DNA of 64,000 nucleotides from positions 180,438,361-180,502,360 of the forward strand of contig OY986436.1 in assembly GCA_963920525.1 (NCBI GenBank). The letters are read 5' to 3'. The notes beneath the pieces were generated by a model. The model ran no database searches. It was given only the letters and a program-made list of their open reading frames with translations, and was not told the origin of the DNA. The stretch is from Dichetophora obliterata. Taxonomy: Eukaryota > Arthropoda > Insecta > Diptera > Sciomyzidae. Shown here piece by piece: positions 33,556 to 45,750 of this stretch. A program made the translations under genes and the position numbers. Within the stretch, counting starts at the first letter, position 1; each line of letters starts with the position of its first letter.

Positions 33556-35314
33556 GCCGTATTCATAAAAAGTTACAAACCTCTTGTAAACCCTTTTTAA
33601 GACACATGCCTAAAAACTATATATAAATAACATTTGAAGCTGCTACTACTACTTTTCACGCCCTTTCAAAAATTTATTTATGTGGTAACGCTGTTGCTAT
33701 TATTGTTGCTTTCGTTGTTTCTGTTCTTTTGCCTCGATTTCCACTCGTTAAGTCTAGACGGTCAATACATATATTTGAATATATATGATTCCAAGTTTTC
33801 AAAAAATCCTAAAGGCATTTATTTAGAAGCCGAGGTATATTCGGCTTTAAGTTCTACGCATAAATTATTCGAATTAGATGAAATAGATTTAAGAGAACAT
33901 TGTTTAAAATTTAATGTTGAGCTAGCAAATGTTTATTACAAAATTTTGATTCTGGGAATGATTTTCTAAAATGTGTCGATCTTTTAGCACCTACGAACAT
34001 TTTAAAAAGGCAAGATTTCACTATTTTCAATTTGTGTATTTTTCTACCTAATGTCATCCATTTAGAAAAATTGCAAGAAATTGACGATGAGTTGCGATAC
34101 ATTAATTTCCTTGATTTGAATTTACTGAATGAAAATAATATTGAAACTTTTTGGAAAGCAATTTTTGATGAGAAATGTGGAGATTATTTCGAAGTCTTTC
34201 CATTACTTAGAAAACTATTTTATGTTGTTTTAACGATACCTGTAGCAACAGCAAATGTAGAACGTATTTTTCACAAATAAATATTAATAAAACTAAAACC
34301 CGAAATAAATAAGAAATTCCCACCTTGTGTGGGATTTTTTGAACTAAAGATTTTTTAAGGAAAAACGATTGGAACCGCAAAAATTTCAAAAAATCATCAG
34401 AAATGATAAAAAATTTTTATTAAAATATGTATAAAAAATAATTTAATTTTTCAGATTTCATCATCATTTCATAATTTGTGACTGTTCGATTTTTCTTAAA
34501 CAGTCAAAATTTCACAAAAGTTTGATATAAAATTTATTTCTGATTTTGGGTTTATTACTGTAGATTTGAGAAAAAATGCTTTCTGCATTTGTTGGTGCTT
34601 CAGGAATCAATAAAACAGCATAAACAACTTTTCTTTGTAATAAAAAGACTTGGAATTATCTCCACATTTCTTATATTAATCCACTAAAATTAATGTGATT
34701 TAGTAATGCGTTTATTAATGTGTAAAACTATTTTATATAGGATGTAATTTACTATGATCACAAAAATATGTAATGACATTTACATTCAAATAAATGTCAA
34801 TATTTATTTACACAAATTTTTAAGTTTTTTAATAAATTGATAATTTAAATAATTTTTGTTTATGAATGCGATTATTTTTGTTTTTTTATTAATTTAATAT
34901 AAATACTTTATTTCGAATACAATAATACACATTTTAAAGCACACATTTTAAAAATAAATTTTTTAGTAATTTTTTTTGAGTGCCAGCTTTTTTACAAAAA
35001 GATAAGTTTTTTCTGAAAATTAAAGTTAAAAAAATGTGGCAACACTGTTTTTTATTTAAGGGTAAACAAAATTTTAAACAAATGTCTGTCAATATATCAA
35101 ATACACAAAGAGCAAATTTCATTCTATTTATCAAAGTCACAAACGAAAATTACAACTGTTCCTTTTTTAAAGCATCAGTATTCTCACTTCAACAATAAGA
35201 CTCTTAAAACTCGTTTATGAATACAATGCTTTTAAAGAGTATTTTAACTTTAAAAAGCATTTTAACTAAAAAACGTTTGAAAGCTGTTTTAAAATATTTT
35301 TATGAATACGGCTG
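33556..35314. mobile_element. Possible nested TIR element within the hAT
   Basis: CAGCCGTATTCATAAAAA at 33556 and its inverse ending at about 35314 form an 18-bp inverted pair. No matching target duplication is clear. The transposase remnant lies inside this pair, so either the outer or the inner element could own it. Confidence 0.5.
33820..34315 (+). pseudogene. hAT transposase C-terminal remnant
   Basis: The frame at 34032-34280 ends in 'FPLLRKLFYVVLTIPVATAN' and 'VERIF', the C-terminal hAT dimerisation block. After a stop at about 34278 the same strand still reads 'KTKTRNK', matching the usual motif tail. An upstream piece at 33820-33969 ('LEAEVYSALSSTHKLF') is in a different frame. The catalytic and zinc-finger parts are not seen. 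Dead copy. Confidence 0.75.
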
Positions 35315-35807
35315 TAAAAATTTTCAAATTCCTCAAAAATTCCTCAAAATAAAATTCCTCAAAAACTACTCACAGCTACTTTAAATTCCTCACGTTTTGA
35401 GGAATTACTCACAAAATGGTAACACTTGTCAGCAACGATGTTCAACAGAGCTGTGTTGTTATTGGTTTGCACTGTCCCATTGGAAAAAAGGTTTTACATT
35501 TGCTTAGTTCTACCTATCGTAATGAAAACTTATTCGAATAAAAATTATATTCTGCAAATGTGCTCGAAAATACCTTTCCAACGATGTAAGATTTATGTTA
35601 ATATGCTGAAGTTAACACAGGTAAAATGGTACCACAAAATATTTGTTTGCGTAATAATATATAAATTATTTTATAAATTATTACATCTTATTTGTAACAG
35701 TTATTTATTATTAATTTGTTTTTATTTTCTTCCGCTCCCTGCATTGTCCCAATGTGCTCAGGTTGAAGACTTTTTTGAACTAACAAAATCGTACTACACA
35801 ATTTGAC

Positions 35808-36010
35808 GAGTGTTCACACTGGTCAAATAGTTCGTCAAATCAACAGAAAATCAAAAAAATTTTGATTTTCATCAAACGGTTTGACCAACGATTTGATGAG
35901 AGTTCACACTCGTCAAATCGCCATCAAATCCATACAATTTCGGTTGATCAAATCAATTGTCAAATCATTTGATGATCGATTTGAAGAGCGATTTGATGTG
36001 AACAGTCCTA
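35808..36010. mobile_element. Small MITE rich in CAAATC palindromes
   Basis: The ends are inverse copies (AGTGTTCACACTGGTCAAAT and, opposite strand, GACTGTTCACATCAAAT). The interior repeats 'gttcacactcgtcaaatcg' and many 'gatttgatga' segments, giving several nested stems. Non-coding. Confidence 0.65.
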
Positions 36011-36160
36011 AACGAGTATTGGCTTTATTTTTTCTCCACTATTTTTCTCTACAATTCGGCACAATATCAAAAGGTCCAATTCCGTCCCTGCTTCTCACGT
36101 ATCTACGACGACGCTAAACCAAAGAGATAAATGACCAGAAGAGGTCCAGAAACTCAATGT

Positions 36161-36257
36161 TAAATTTTTGCCCTCAACCTCGGTGAGGTCCGCACGATGT
36201 GTTCCAACATTGAAGCGCAGCTGCAGCGGCACAAAGCTACCGCCTTGCGGCCAATCG
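36161..36257 (+). other. GC-rich exon-like stretch with splice donor
   Basis: ATG at 36197 opens a 20-codon frame ('MCSNIEAQLQRHK...') that runs directly into 'atcg|gtaaga', a good splice donor at 36258. GC content is far above the flank, and an in-frame TAA lies at 36161-36163. It could be a short first coding exon of a gene with a long intron on this strand, or an exon debris piece. No partner exon is recognised. Confidence 0.3.
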
Positions 36258-37689
36258 GTAAGATCTGTTTTGGAAAAAATATATACATACCGTACTATTC
36301 TTAAACTTTAAACGCGTTTTTCTCGAAAAGTGCTGCTTGAACCCGGTGGATGGGATTGCTCGAAAATTATGCCAAGGATCGCTTCCAAATTTTATACACT
36401 TGTTAAGCAAATTTTTAATCGTTCGATTTTTATTTTAGAGAAATACTTTTTTTATAGCCTAAAATATATGACTTTTTAGTCAAAAATCATTTTTCTAACT
36501 ACTATTTTAGTAAAAATCAACATTTTTCAATTTTCTCAATCAATTTTTTTTGAAGATGAACAAGCTCCGAAAAATCGTGTTAACCGCATATTTTAGGTGC
36601 TTCAAAAAATTTTCTGCACAAACAATATAATTATAATGTTGAAAATAAAAAATTACCTAAAATAAACAATCGCTTTAAAAAAAATTTAGTGCAGGTTTTT
36701 TTCGCTTACAAAACCTTAATGGGCCCTTAATTAAGTAGCCTATAGTATAGCCCCAAGGCCATAGAAAGCACATCAGGACAGAGCGATTTTTACACAAATC
36801 AGTTTTAAAAACTTTGTTCTAAAAGCTTAGCACCAGCTCTGAAGATTAGCTAACTCATTATTTCTTCGTTAGTTAAAGTCAATCGGACTAAAGTTTTCGA
36901 AAAAAAGACACATAAAAATACTTTATTCTGTTTGGAAAACAACCGCTGTCTGACCTCCTCAAAAATTAGATGATCAGTATAAAAATAATTTCAGTGAAAA
37001 AATTTGTATTCTGAAATTCAATATTACTGCTTACACATTAGTCAATTTAAATTTATATCACAATTAAACAATCGAGATGATGTAAGAACGCAGAACAACT
37101 GTTTTCAAATCGTATTAACAACAAAAAACCCTAAAATATTAAACTACAAATTAATGTACTTTACTATTAAATACACAACTTCTATTTCAATACAAACTTT
37201 ATCCATTAATTTTTTTTGCACACGCACAAATTTTAAGCACTTCAACTTTAAAAAAATATCACTGCATACCTTTAGGCAGTGCCGCTAAATTGTATTTTTC
37301 TCAATTCAAGGCTCAGTTAGCGGTCGCACGGCATAAATAAAACAAGCACTAGCTACTGCAACAACAACAAAAACCAAATGAAGTTATTTCGACTGCTTTT
37401 CGAACTTCATATGTTTAACAAACAAATGAACATTTTTCGTAACGGAAGACGACCTCCAAGTAGAACACGTTTTTGGTGCCGGCATTGAATTTCGACGTCA
37501 TTGTCATCGATACAGCTTGTGTGAATTTTTGTTATTTTGTTTTTGTACACCCAACACAAAAAATAAGAGATTTTCAGGAAAAAGTAGTAATGAATTATCT
37601 TCGACTGGACATAAGCTTACATAAGCCCACAGTCGAATTTAAGTATACTAGTATCGCCTGTGGTCGAAATTCGATTAACTTTCTGAAAT
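36258..37689. other. AT-rich stretch, nothing recognised
   Basis: Short frames on both strands without domains. No clear repeat ends. Confidence 0.45.
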
Positions 37690-38660
37690 TTCAATCGTTT
37701 TTCTCATTCTGATTCATTGACCTTGCCTTAAGAAAATGTGTTGTACCAAGAAAATCTTAAGTCTCGAGAGAAATCAACAGTTTTCGAGATATCGTCATAA
37801 CTGTTATATCAAAATTTTTCAGAATTTCATATTTGTAAAATTAAAAATGTACTATAAAAAAATGCTTAATGTGGGGTATCCGTAAGAGATAGCGAAAAAT
37901 GTTTTTCCTACATTGTTTTAATATCTAATATTTCCTCCTATGCCATGTTCTTCCATTACTTAAAGTTTAGGTTTTACTTCAGAAATATTCTTTCAATGCT
38001 CATATTTCAGGTCAAAGGTCACATAACTATTCGGTGAACTTCTTCTTCCTACTTTATTTTATTTAAAAAAATTATCAAAATCGGTTCAGAAACACAGAAG
38101 AACTGTTGAAATTTCAACTTTTTTTTCTCATTCTGAGGCAATGACCCTGCTTCAAGGAAATACGTTGTACTGAGAAAATCTACATTTTTTAAAGATAACT
38201 CAATAGTTTTGATGTCATTATAACGGGAACTTTTTTAACATATTATCCGAAAAAAATATTACCAAAAAAGCTTTCGTATACCGTTATATTTCTGAACCAA
38301 CGACGTTTCATACAAAAATACGTTGTAATGAAAACATCTATAGTTTTCGAGCTATCCCAATAATTTTCCTGTCAAAATAACGGAAATTTTTCATAATTTG
38401 CTCTTTGTAAAAAATTTTACCATCACAATATAGTATATTCACACTTTTAACATAAAAAAATGCTTATTGTAGGGTATCTGTAAGAGATGGCGCAATATGT
38501 CGCAAGTATTTTTCGCACACCTTATCAATGTCTAAAACTCCCTGTTACATTTTATTCTTCCATCTGTTACAGTTTAGCTTTTATTTAATAAATGCTATTT
38601 TTACGCTCATATTACAGATCGAAGTTCACCAATCTAAAATGTAATCATACTGTGCAGCCA
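37690..38660 (+). repeat. Degenerate tandem repeat, units of about 430 bp
   Basis: 'ttctcattctgattcattga' at about 37702 recurs as 'ttctcattctgaggcaatga' at about 38132, each followed by 'gttgtac' and 'gaaaatct'. 'aaaaaatgcttaatgtgggg' at 37857 and 'aaaaaatgcttattgtaggg' at 38455 also recur, each followed by 'gtaagagat'. Units are diverged and contain further internal repeats. Confidence 0.65.
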
Positions 38661-38899
38661 GATCTTTCATTTGATACCTCATTCATCATTCTACCTCTTC
38701 CTAGCCCTGAGATTTCTTACTAAAAATAATACAAACTTTCAACGTTAATATTTCGGGTCAGAGGTCATAAACTTGAAATCTAAAATAATTCTGCACATAT
38801 AGGGCGCAGTACCTTTCGAATGAAAGGTACTTCATTGCTCTTATTCTAAAATTAATATCGAAAAAGTGTACGACAACATTTGATGTTTGCCTATTAATA

Positions 38900-39533
38900 T
38901 ATAAGATTCGAAATTTTAAATGTTTTATTATATTGATGGGCGTTACTTTTATAGGGCGTGGTTTTTATTCTAATATTTCAAATTTAAAACTCAGAGTACA
39001 TTTAAATTATCAAAGCTTATGTGGAAAATGTCAAGTTTAAACCTAAATTTTTTGGATTTTATAAAGGTTTTACTATTATGATGACGTTAGTCATCACTTA
39101 AAACATACATATTTAAAAAATTTTAGGTCGTTTTATGAACTTTTGTGGAATTCAAAAAGATTTAACTATTTTCATAAAGTTTTGTATGGGAGGTAGGCGT
39201 AGTTTTCATTCGATTTTTACTATCATAGAGCTTATACTCAGAGTGCTTTTTTGTGGTATTAGCTTATGTGTAAAATTTTAAGTCATTAGATTAATTTTTG
39301 TGGAATTTAAAGATATTTTTCCGTTTTGGTAAAGTCACTTTGTGATGAAGGTAGTCTTGCTTTTCATCCAATTCGGCTGATTTTCCAACTTGATCTCTAC
39401 TTTTGAATAAAAAGTTTATATATTGAATTTTGTGTCGGTAGCTCTAAAATTAGGGCTCTTATCGTGATTACAGACGGGAAAACGGACATGATGAAAGTCG
39501 AACGATTAGGAGGTGATGGTAATCAATAATATA
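38900..39533 (+). repeat. F1 dispersed repeat copy
   Basis: Parallel to 15600-16290: 'tatagggcgtggtttttat', 'atgatgacgt', 'gggaggtaggcgtagttttc', 'gaataaaaagtttatatatt', and the terminal 'cagacgggaaaacggacatg'. The Tc1-like element at 39536 abuts its right end. Confidence 0.7.
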
Positions 39534-39535
39534 TA

Positions 39536-40492
39536 CAGCTTGAATCAAATTAACTGTTGCACTTGTTTTATGCCATAAATCAAAATCACTGAGAAAGCTA
39601 TATTAAACAAAAATTTTTATTTTTTATTTTAAGCATTCTTTATAACTCGTCATCATTCAATTCGAATCTTTCACCATTAATTTTTTTTTAAATTTAGAAT
39701 AATTTGTGAAAGACGAGCATGTGGCACGCATCTGGTTTTCAGGCATATCCTCTGATATTTTCATTGATCATAGCTTAAGTTTATCTACCGTCATGTGCCT
39801 ATGTTCGTTAATTTGCTCAGCACTATACCCCAAATATGTATATATATACCCTAGGAGACCCAAAAAAGTCCAGGGAGTTTAGGTCAGGGGATGACGGAGG
39901 GCATTCTTCCAACAGAAATAAAACATGGCAAATTTGCTCTGCACTACCTTTGTGCGATTGTTGCCTTTTGTGCTGAAAAAGAATCTTGCTGAAAACAAAA
40001 GTGACCATATTGTAAATTTGGTTGGCATGACGCATAAGATAGTTCTTTAAAACACGTTCTCAGTAATATTCCAAATTATTTTAACGCTTTTTTCGATAAG
40101 AAGAAGGGGCCATTTGCCTTTTTCGGAGAAAGCGCCTCAAACCATAATTGACGAAACGTTTTGAAATCTTTCAATGTTTTTTTTTTCTTTAGAAATTTCT
40201 GCCATGCAAGCTGCGTACACTCTATCATTTTGCGAGTTGTGGCTTGCTTGCAGAAACAAGATTTTTTCGTCGGAATATATGATACTGCGACCTGCGTGCC
40301 GGGAAGGATCTGTGCACTTATTTCCTTTCGCAATATTATTATTATTATTATTGACAAAGCTTTTGAAAGGGTTCATGCCATAAGTGTACAATTAATGCTA
40401 GAGTCATAAGAACCAACATTTGTTTTCCAGTGTTGCTTCTTTTTGTGTAATTGGTATTAATATAGGTGCGACAGTTACTTTGATTCACGCTG
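39536..40492 (-). mobile_element. Tc1-like transposon remnant, TA-flanked
   Basis: The ends are inverse copies starting CAGC[T/G]TGAATCAAA[T/G]TAACTGT, flanked by TA at 39534-39535 and 40493-40494. The 957-bp length is shorter than a complete Tc1-like element (about 1.2-1.6 kb). It carries a decayed minus-strand transposase. Confidence 0.82.
39850..40357 (-). pseudogene. Tc1-like transposase, decayed
   Basis: On the minus strand, 'YSDEKILFLQASHNSQNDRV' (first catalytic Asp region) and 'FQNVSSIMV' are readable, then a stop, then 'GAFSEKGKWPLL'. The last block 'ECPPSSPDLNSLDFFG' holds the C-terminal catalytic motif region. The pieces are in different frames with several stops, and the N-terminal DNA-binding part is missing. 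Non-functional. Confidence 0.75.
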
Positions 40493-40757
40493 TACTCTTT
40501 TCTATAGCTAACAGGTCACCTAATCGGCGTTACAAACGGAGTGACAAAGTTTATATACCCCTTACGTAGTAGACGTTAGGGTATAACTGCATTATTTCGT
40601 ATCACGAAGAAGCACATCAACGCACACTGTTCGATATTTTAAGTTTACGGGAACAAAAGTCTGTAACTTAAGAACTGCTTATGTAACGAAAACAAATATA
40701 ATGTACATAACACTTCTAAGCAAGAGCAATACCGGGACCGAAAAATTAGGGTACAAC
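40493..40757. other. Short gap with old repeat sequence
   Basis: Contains 'tataccccttacgtagtaga' followed by 'cgttagggtata', a small palindrome typical of fly dispersed repeats. No gene. Confidence 0.4.
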
Positions 40758-40921
40758 ACATGGATGTAGTGCACATAGTGGATGTAATGCATAAAAAAGT
40801 GGGCATTTGCTCCGTCTCAATTTTTTATGTAATATAAAGAGAGTTTATAAATTTTTGCTTGAAAAATGGAGTCGGAGCAAATGCTTACTTTTTATGCATT
40901 CCACCTAGTATGTGCATTTTA
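40758..40921. mobile_element. Hairpin MITE, arms about 60 bp
   Basis: 'aatgcataaaaaagtgggca' and 'tttgctccg' in the left arm pair with 'cggagcaaatgcttactttt' and 'tatgcatt' in the right arm. The loop is about 40 nt. No target duplication identified. Confidence 0.7.
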
Positions 40922-40941
40922 AGGCTTTCAATTCCGAAGAG

Positions 40942-41927
40942 TTTTGGCCAATCCCGGGATTTCGGGATTTGAAATTCGTGATCCCGGGATTTTTCGGGAT
41001 CCCGAAATTCCAAAATTTTAAAATAATGGCACTAAGCTGTATTTACAGCAAGGACAGTTAATGACTCTTTCTCATAATTTCTGCGTTTTGGCAAAAAGAA
41101 TTGCATATTGTTTTTTTTTTTAAAGTTTTTTAAAATGTTAAAAAACACTTAAAAGTTTTTTAGACAACCCCAAAAATAAATCATAACTACAAATGCGGAC
41201 AAGGGTTATAAAACAGTAGTAATGTACAAAGAAGAATATAAGGAAAAAATTCAAAAATAATGGGTAGATAAAGTCGAATTCTGAAATCCTATTTTGTATT
41301 TTTAGGGGAAACATTTGTAAATTTTATGAATGAAAAAGTATACATCACCTGACTAAACCAGATCGAAAAAAAATTAAATTAGAAAATATCAAATAAACCA
41401 TATTTTTTTAATAAGAATCATATCCCTTACGGTCCTTAGTTAAAAATATTTACTAAACTTTTAAATATTTAAATTATATAATAAGTCAACAAAAATATTA
41501 TGATTTTTTAGGGGCCGGTGGGGTGAAGCATTTCGCTTTTTTTAGGCTCATAGCACCCCCAAAAATTATGATTTTGGGCTTGAATCGCAAGAATTGACAT
41601 TTTTCTTACGTTCTATGCGCTTTGAACATTTGAACATTTTCGATGTTGGCAAAAAAGTATGAGGATACTTTAAGTAAAGTAAACAGAGTATTTTAAGATC
41701 ACAACCAAAACAAACTAAAAAAATAGACTTTCAAAGTGTATAGAGAGATCAAAAAAGAACAGGGCTATTTCGATAATAAAAAACATCGTTAACATTGCAG
41801 TCACCGCTTCATTTAGAGTTGCAAAAAAAGTTTATATTTTCTTGTCTATAAGATCCCGGGATTAATGGATTGGAATCCCAGGCTTCCGGGACTAAATATT
41901 AGTTCGGGATACCGGGATCACGGTCTA
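40942..41927. mobile_element. CCCGGGAT-rich TIR element, about 1 kb
   Basis: The left arm has 'ggccaatcccgggatttcgg' and 'gatcccgggatttttcggga'. The right arm has the inverse type ('agatcccgggattaatggat', 'ataccgggatcacggtcta'). It resembles the better-defined hAT at 44143-46557. No 8-bp duplication was found, so the boundaries are approximate. Confidence 0.6.
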
Positions 41928-41934
41928 TACAGTC

Positions 41935-43073
41935 TAATACCTCAAAAACTATACATCGTAAAGACTAGAGGGTGACTGTTACTGAGCAAAAACTGAGCAA
42001 AAAATTGATATCTAAGTTTCATCAAAAATCGAAAAACCTAGAAATGGCGTTTACTATGTTTTGTGCTTGCACGGGAGTGTTATATTTTGGCATGTCGTCA
42101 GAAAATATTTTTTTTTATATATCATTCCATAACTTTAAAAACACAAGAAGCATTTTGCAGAATCTAACAATTCCCATGCACAAGCAAGTGCTCATTAGAT
42201 GATTGATTAAGCAAGTGCTTTAATTTCGTTGTTGAGTTTTTCACACAGCGCTGAGAAGTCCTTTGGGGACCTCCCAGGTATTTTAGTTTCATTATGACTA
42301 TTATTTAGTAAAAATTTTATGCCTAACCACAGGGCTTAATTTTTCAAAAAATATTTAATTATACGCCTTTGTCCTATCCATTTTTTAAATAGAAAGGCAA
42401 CGAAAAATTCAACTTGCTTCTGGTATATTCTGCGTTCAGGCACCGTTAGATTATAAATGTTTAGCTTTGACACTGCATATCTTAATACTTCATTCGCACA
42501 CTTGGTAACGATCGATTTCAGAAGTTATTTTTCGCTATAATACATCTTCTTTTTTTATTCGGTGACGCAATTCTACTGGGACGTTGCTCTCTTAAAAGCA
42601 GAAAATAAAGGTCATCGGCGTATAAAGGCACATAATTCTTAGCAATACTAAAAAGCACTAAAAAGTACAACTTATATTTTTTTTAAATCACTATCAAAAG
42701 TAGATCATCAACGAGTATTTTTTTTTAAACTTCAGCGTATTTCTTAAAATAATTTTTTTACTGCACTAAAATTTATTTGGTTAAGAAAACCTTCAAAATA
42801 AAGAAAACTTACCAGAAATGGTAAAAAATAAAAAAAAAAATTTAGAAATACTCTTTTAAATGGACTCAAAGTGAAGTTTTAATATAAATAATATATCTTG
42901 TTATGTTTTTAATATTAAAATCTGAGTTTTCGAGTTTTTTCATAATCGAGAGTATTTTTTTGAACATTTTTTTGACATCAAACTTCTTTTGACACAAAAC
43001 CATTACTTTCATTTTCTTACTTTTGTCCCCCTAATTTGTTCTACATCAAACACTATGAAACGATGAGAAAGAG
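41935..43073. other. AT-rich stretch, nothing recognised
   Basis: A 76-codon frame at 41972-42202 has no recognised domain. No clear repeat ends. Confidence 0.45.
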
Positions 43074-43232
43074 CCGTTTTCCACTTGGCAATTCTGGGAG
43101 CAATAATTGCTTTCGCAGCAGGAAATATGTTGGTTATTCGAGTTGAAAGGGGGCTTTCGTCTACTCCTCATGCGTTGAGTTGACCACAAAATGCTTTCGG
43201 CGAAAGCAAGAATTGCCGAGTGAAATAGCAGT
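43074..43232. mobile_element. Small GC-richer MITE
   Basis: 'ttttccacttggcaattc' at 43077 and its inverse-type 'gaattgccgagtgaaata' at 43210 mark the ends. Internal 'gctttcgc'/'gcgaaagc' segments continue the pairing. A minus-strand frame of 146 codons that overlies this is not accepted as a gene. Confidence 0.6.
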
Positions 43233-44179
43233 ACTCGGCAGTACTTTCTTCCATACAAAATTGTATTGCTTTTCGTGTCTTTCTCATCGTTGGTGTGCTT
43301 CTGCGTGACAGAATAATGCAGGTAAAATTTAGGTTTATACCAATTTACTAACATTTTATTATTAGTGTTCATATGAGTTACAATGCGCCATAATTTGTAA
43401 CTACATTTATTTTTTGTTGTTGTTATTGTTATTATGAACCTTTGTTTTTCTTTCGAACTTGGTTTTATTTTATTGAAGAAACTCAACTCATTATCATAAT
43501 GTTGATGCAGTTGTAGTCAAGTTTTAGGCTGAAGTCTATGGCAAGTGCTGCCAGACTGAGACTGTTGAGAGGGTTTTTTTGAGTTTGCTGTAGCTAGGTT
43601 TACTGGAAATGATTTCGTGAACAAAACTATTAAATGTACCCTGCAGTGTAGCCAACTAGTTAAAATAATAGTAAATTACTAGGTCAAAAAATACCATTAC
43701 TAGTTGAGCTCAAATGCTTTTTACATTGCGCAAACTGGTTATTTTCCTGTGTTGATGTCATGGGAAAAGGCAATTGTCCTATTCTCGATATGAATTAAGG
43801 GAGTATTTTTACAAGCATAATTTTAACTAGTTGTGATAGTAATAACTTTTAAGCCAGTAAAATAATAGTATAATCGAAACTAGGCTTTTTACTGGCATGA
43901 TTTAAGCCACCTTTGTGCTAGTATATTTTTAACTAGTTAAATACTAGTTACATATTGGCCAGTTTCATATTAGTATTATATTCGCCGGTTCAATTCTAGT
44001 AGTTTTCATACCAGTTGTATGCTTGTACTACGTAAACTAGCTTTATACTTGTATTATTGAAACTTTATTTAAATTTCTATTTACATGCATTCATACTAGT
44101 TGTATGCTAGTATCCGTTTTGTTCTAGTCTTTCTATAAGAAATAGGGCATCCAATCCCGGGATCGCGTCTACATATATA

Positions 44180-45060
44180 AAAATTACAAAATATTCTAAC
44201 AAAAAATTCAATGATACTACCTAAGAAAAAATTTATGTGATTTTAAAAAATTTAAAAATAAAAACCTTTCTAAAACTATCTGTACAAAAGAACACAATGA
44301 GCCTTACCAATAGTCATTTTAATGCCAACTCTAAATATAGTGTAAGCTTTTTGACAAAAAATTCTGTAGAAATAATGTTAGAAAAGCTCACACTATATTT
44401 AAAGCAGTCATTTAATCAACTATTAGTAAAGCAAAATGTGTTAAACACATGATACTTCCTAAGAAATACTGAAATGTGATTGTAATAATACAAAAATAAA
44501 AATCTTTTTGAACTAACCATGCAAAATAAGACGTGATACTTCCTTAGAAATACCGAAATGTGACCTTAAAAATTAGAAAAAACCAAAACTTCCTTAAACA
44601 AGCTGTACAAAATATCACAAAATTCTTACTTACAAATTCTAAAATTATTATACTATTCAATTTTTTTTTAATAATTTTAAGAATATGTACTAAGAATTCA
44701 ATGATGCTACCTAAGAAAAACTTGAATGTGATTTTAAAAAATTTTAAAATAAAAATCTTTCTCAAACTAGCTGTACAATATAACAAAATGTTTTAAACAC
44801 ATGATACTTCCTTAAAAATTCTGAAATGTAATTTTAATAATACTAAAATAAAAAATTTTTTAACTAGCTGTAAATATATGACCAAAAAAATATAAAAAAA
44901 AAATTAAAAAAACTGTTTTAAACTTACTGTATAAAATATTACAAAATACTAAATCATAAAAACAAAAATGTGAACTCAAATTATTGAAAAAAATTTCCTT
45001 AAACAAGCTGTACAAAATATCACAAAATTCCTACTTAGAACTATTAAAATTATTAAACTA
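44180..45060 (+). repeat. Degenerate tandem array inside the hAT
   Basis: 'gatactacctaagaaaaa' at 44213 recurs as 'gatacttcctaagaaatact' (44452), 'gatacttccttagaaatacc' (44536), 'gatgctacctaagaaaaac' (44702) and 'gatacttccttaaaaattct' (44802). Each is followed by 'aatgtgattttaa' and 'gctgtacaa[a/t]ata' types. Unit lengths are irregular. Confidence 0.7.
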
Positions 45061-45619
45061 TTTAATTTTTTTAAATAATTTGAAGCACAGCCGCGAGTAA
45101 CGTTGTAAAAGCCAATTTTTGCAAAACCGGTTTTATTGAAAATTACCGTTAACATGAATCTCTTACATTACCTTAATACCAAATCAGCCAAAAATATGCA
45201 CCTTATCGCTATCAAAAAGCAATAACAAAGTGTCAGTCAGTGGAAAAACGTTGTAAGTTACATAGAAAATTATTAGAGCTGAATTATATAATGTAATTGA
45301 TAAGTGCAATAGATGCACAAAAAGGAAGTCCAATGTTGAAAATGGAATTGATAATAATAAAAGATTAAAGAATTGTGGCAATGAATATATTTTAAGAAAA
45401 AAATATACCTCCAAAAAAGGCTCCAGAGCAGGTAAAATGGAATAACGTTGTAAGTTTACATTACGTTTTTAGGTAATTGAATTGTTATTATATGATTGTG
45501 ATATGTGATTATCTATGCTTCTTTTCTTGCAAAAAGAATTCGTCATAAGTGCAATAAAGGAACACTATTTTGAATTCTATAAAAAAAGACTAAAATGAAC
45601 AAACAGCTTTTTTAATATC

Positions 45620-45750
45620 TTTAATCGAATTGTGCGAGGTAACTCCATAAGAACGCAAAACTTGGCAAATGTTACGATGCCAGTTCTTCGAAAAGCACCC
45701 ATTCATGTAAGTGATGAAAAGAAAAAGGATATCCTGAAAAATAGTAAGTT
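45620..45750 (+). other. Exon-like frame within the hAT, with GTAAGT donor
   Basis: A frame of about 38 codons ('NLANVTMPVLRKAPIHVSDE' then 'KKKDILKN') ends at a perfect GTAAGT donor near 45751. Its composition is more gene-like than the array around it. It may be an exon of this element's transposase or of a related element. I do not recognise the domain with confidence. Confidence 0.35.

Larger units (their letters stand above)
32063..35427 (+). mobile_element. hAT transposon, 3.4 kb, with exact 8-bp target duplication
   Basis: GTCAGCAA flanks the element on both sides (32055-32062 and 35428-35435). The ends are CAGTGTTGCCAC on the left and, opposite strand, AAGTGTTACCAT on the right. Subterminal 'aattcctcaaaaattcctca' repeats occur in both arms. 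An 8-bp duplication with CAG-type ends is the hAT hallmark. It encloses a decayed hAT transposase. A second inverted pair (cagccgtattcataaaaa, about 33556 and 35314) lies inside, perhaps a nested element. Confidence 0.88.

Noticed and set aside
43046..43486. 146-codon minus-strand frame
   Set aside because: Half of it lies in a MITE with inverted arms, composition is irregular, and no domain is recognised.
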